DNA of 34,263 bases, from positions 1 through 34,263 of the forward strand of contig DAOKZK010000027.1 of NCBI GenBank assembly GCA_035325645.1, in the 5' to 3' direction. Positions 34,166 to 34,263 of the stretch are shown here, in pieces. The first letter of the stretch is position 1. Each line of letters starts with the position of its first letter. A model generated the notes under the pieces. It worked only from the letters and a program-made list of their open reading frames with translations, was not told the origin of the DNA and ran no database searches. Origin of the DNA: Macondimonas sp035325645 (GTDB lineage Bacteria > Pseudomonadota > Gammaproteobacteria > UBA5335). Made by a program: the position numbers and the translations under genes.

Positions 34166-34263
34166 TCAGCCCCTTTGACCGAGATGCGAAGCGGGCTCGG
34201 CGATATGGGCCTTGGCGAGGTGGCTCTTGTCGAGGAATTTGTCGAAGTGGATGTGGTCGCTCG
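34166..34263 (-). CDS. C-terminal fragment of an unidentified gene (runs off the window)
   Basis: 31 codons ending in TGA, reading SDHIHFDKFLDKSHLAKAHI then AEPASHLGQRG. Third positions are almost all G or C, as in genuine genes here, and the other frames lack this bias. It converges on the cytochrome c gene. Too little is visible to name the product; it is His- and Lys-rich and ends in a polar tail. Confidence 0.65.
   Translation of the reverse strand, partial: SDHIHFDKFLDKSHLAKAHIAEPASHLGQRG

Overview
The window is GC-rich bacterial chromosome, most likely from a gammaproteobacterium. The main evidence is the gene order kdsD-kdsC-lptC-lptA-lptB-rpoN-hpf-rapZ, typical of that class, together with diderm envelope genes (Lpt, Kdo, TonB-dependent receptors). 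A finer placement, perhaps near sulfur- or iron-oxidising Chromatiales-like lineages, is only a guess. No tRNA, rRNA, CRISPR array, transposase or phage gene was seen.

Region 1 (75-8777, all minus strand) is a compact housekeeping cluster: Kdo synthesis (kdsD, kdsC), LPS transport (lptC, lptA, lptB), sigma-54 (rpoN), ribosome hibernation (hpf), RapZ, the magnesium channel MgtE and fructose-1,6-bisphosphatase. Several genes overlap by a few bases. The ptsN gene that often lies between hpf and rapZ is absent. Region 2 (8778-13133) has a 540-base stretch with no recognisable gene, a chrA-padR chromate pair and a deaD-type RNA helicase.

Region 3 (13134-28167, minus strand) is an accessory metal-uptake island. 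It holds four TonB-dependent receptors (one split by two frameshifts), three PepSY-type inner-membrane reductase-like proteins, a periplasmic amidohydrolase with a His-rich insert and a periplasmic DsrE-like protein. Four transcription units in the island start with the same 17-base near-palindrome (TGCGACAAATYGTCGCA read on the plus strand). It abuts or lies near a plausible -35 element, with a -10 about 23-26 bases beyond it. The receptors share the TonB-box-like string TLPEVTV or a variant. This looks like one regulon built by duplicating a promoter-plus-receptor module. One copy carries a 12-base G tract inside the promoter, a layout known from phase-variable receptors. No regulator, TonB/ExbBD or siderophore synthesis gene is in the window.

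Region 4 (28350-30195) has a small beta-rich protein divergent from an AlkB-like di-iron membrane hydroxylase. A degenerate fifth copy of the near-palindrome lies between them. Region 5 (30481-34060, plus strand) holds a cytochrome-bd-like membrane protein with a C-terminal haem c domain, a second polytopic subunit and a diheme cytochrome c. It is probably a cytochrome-c-linked relative of the bd oxidases. A C-terminal gene fragment on the minus strand closes the window.
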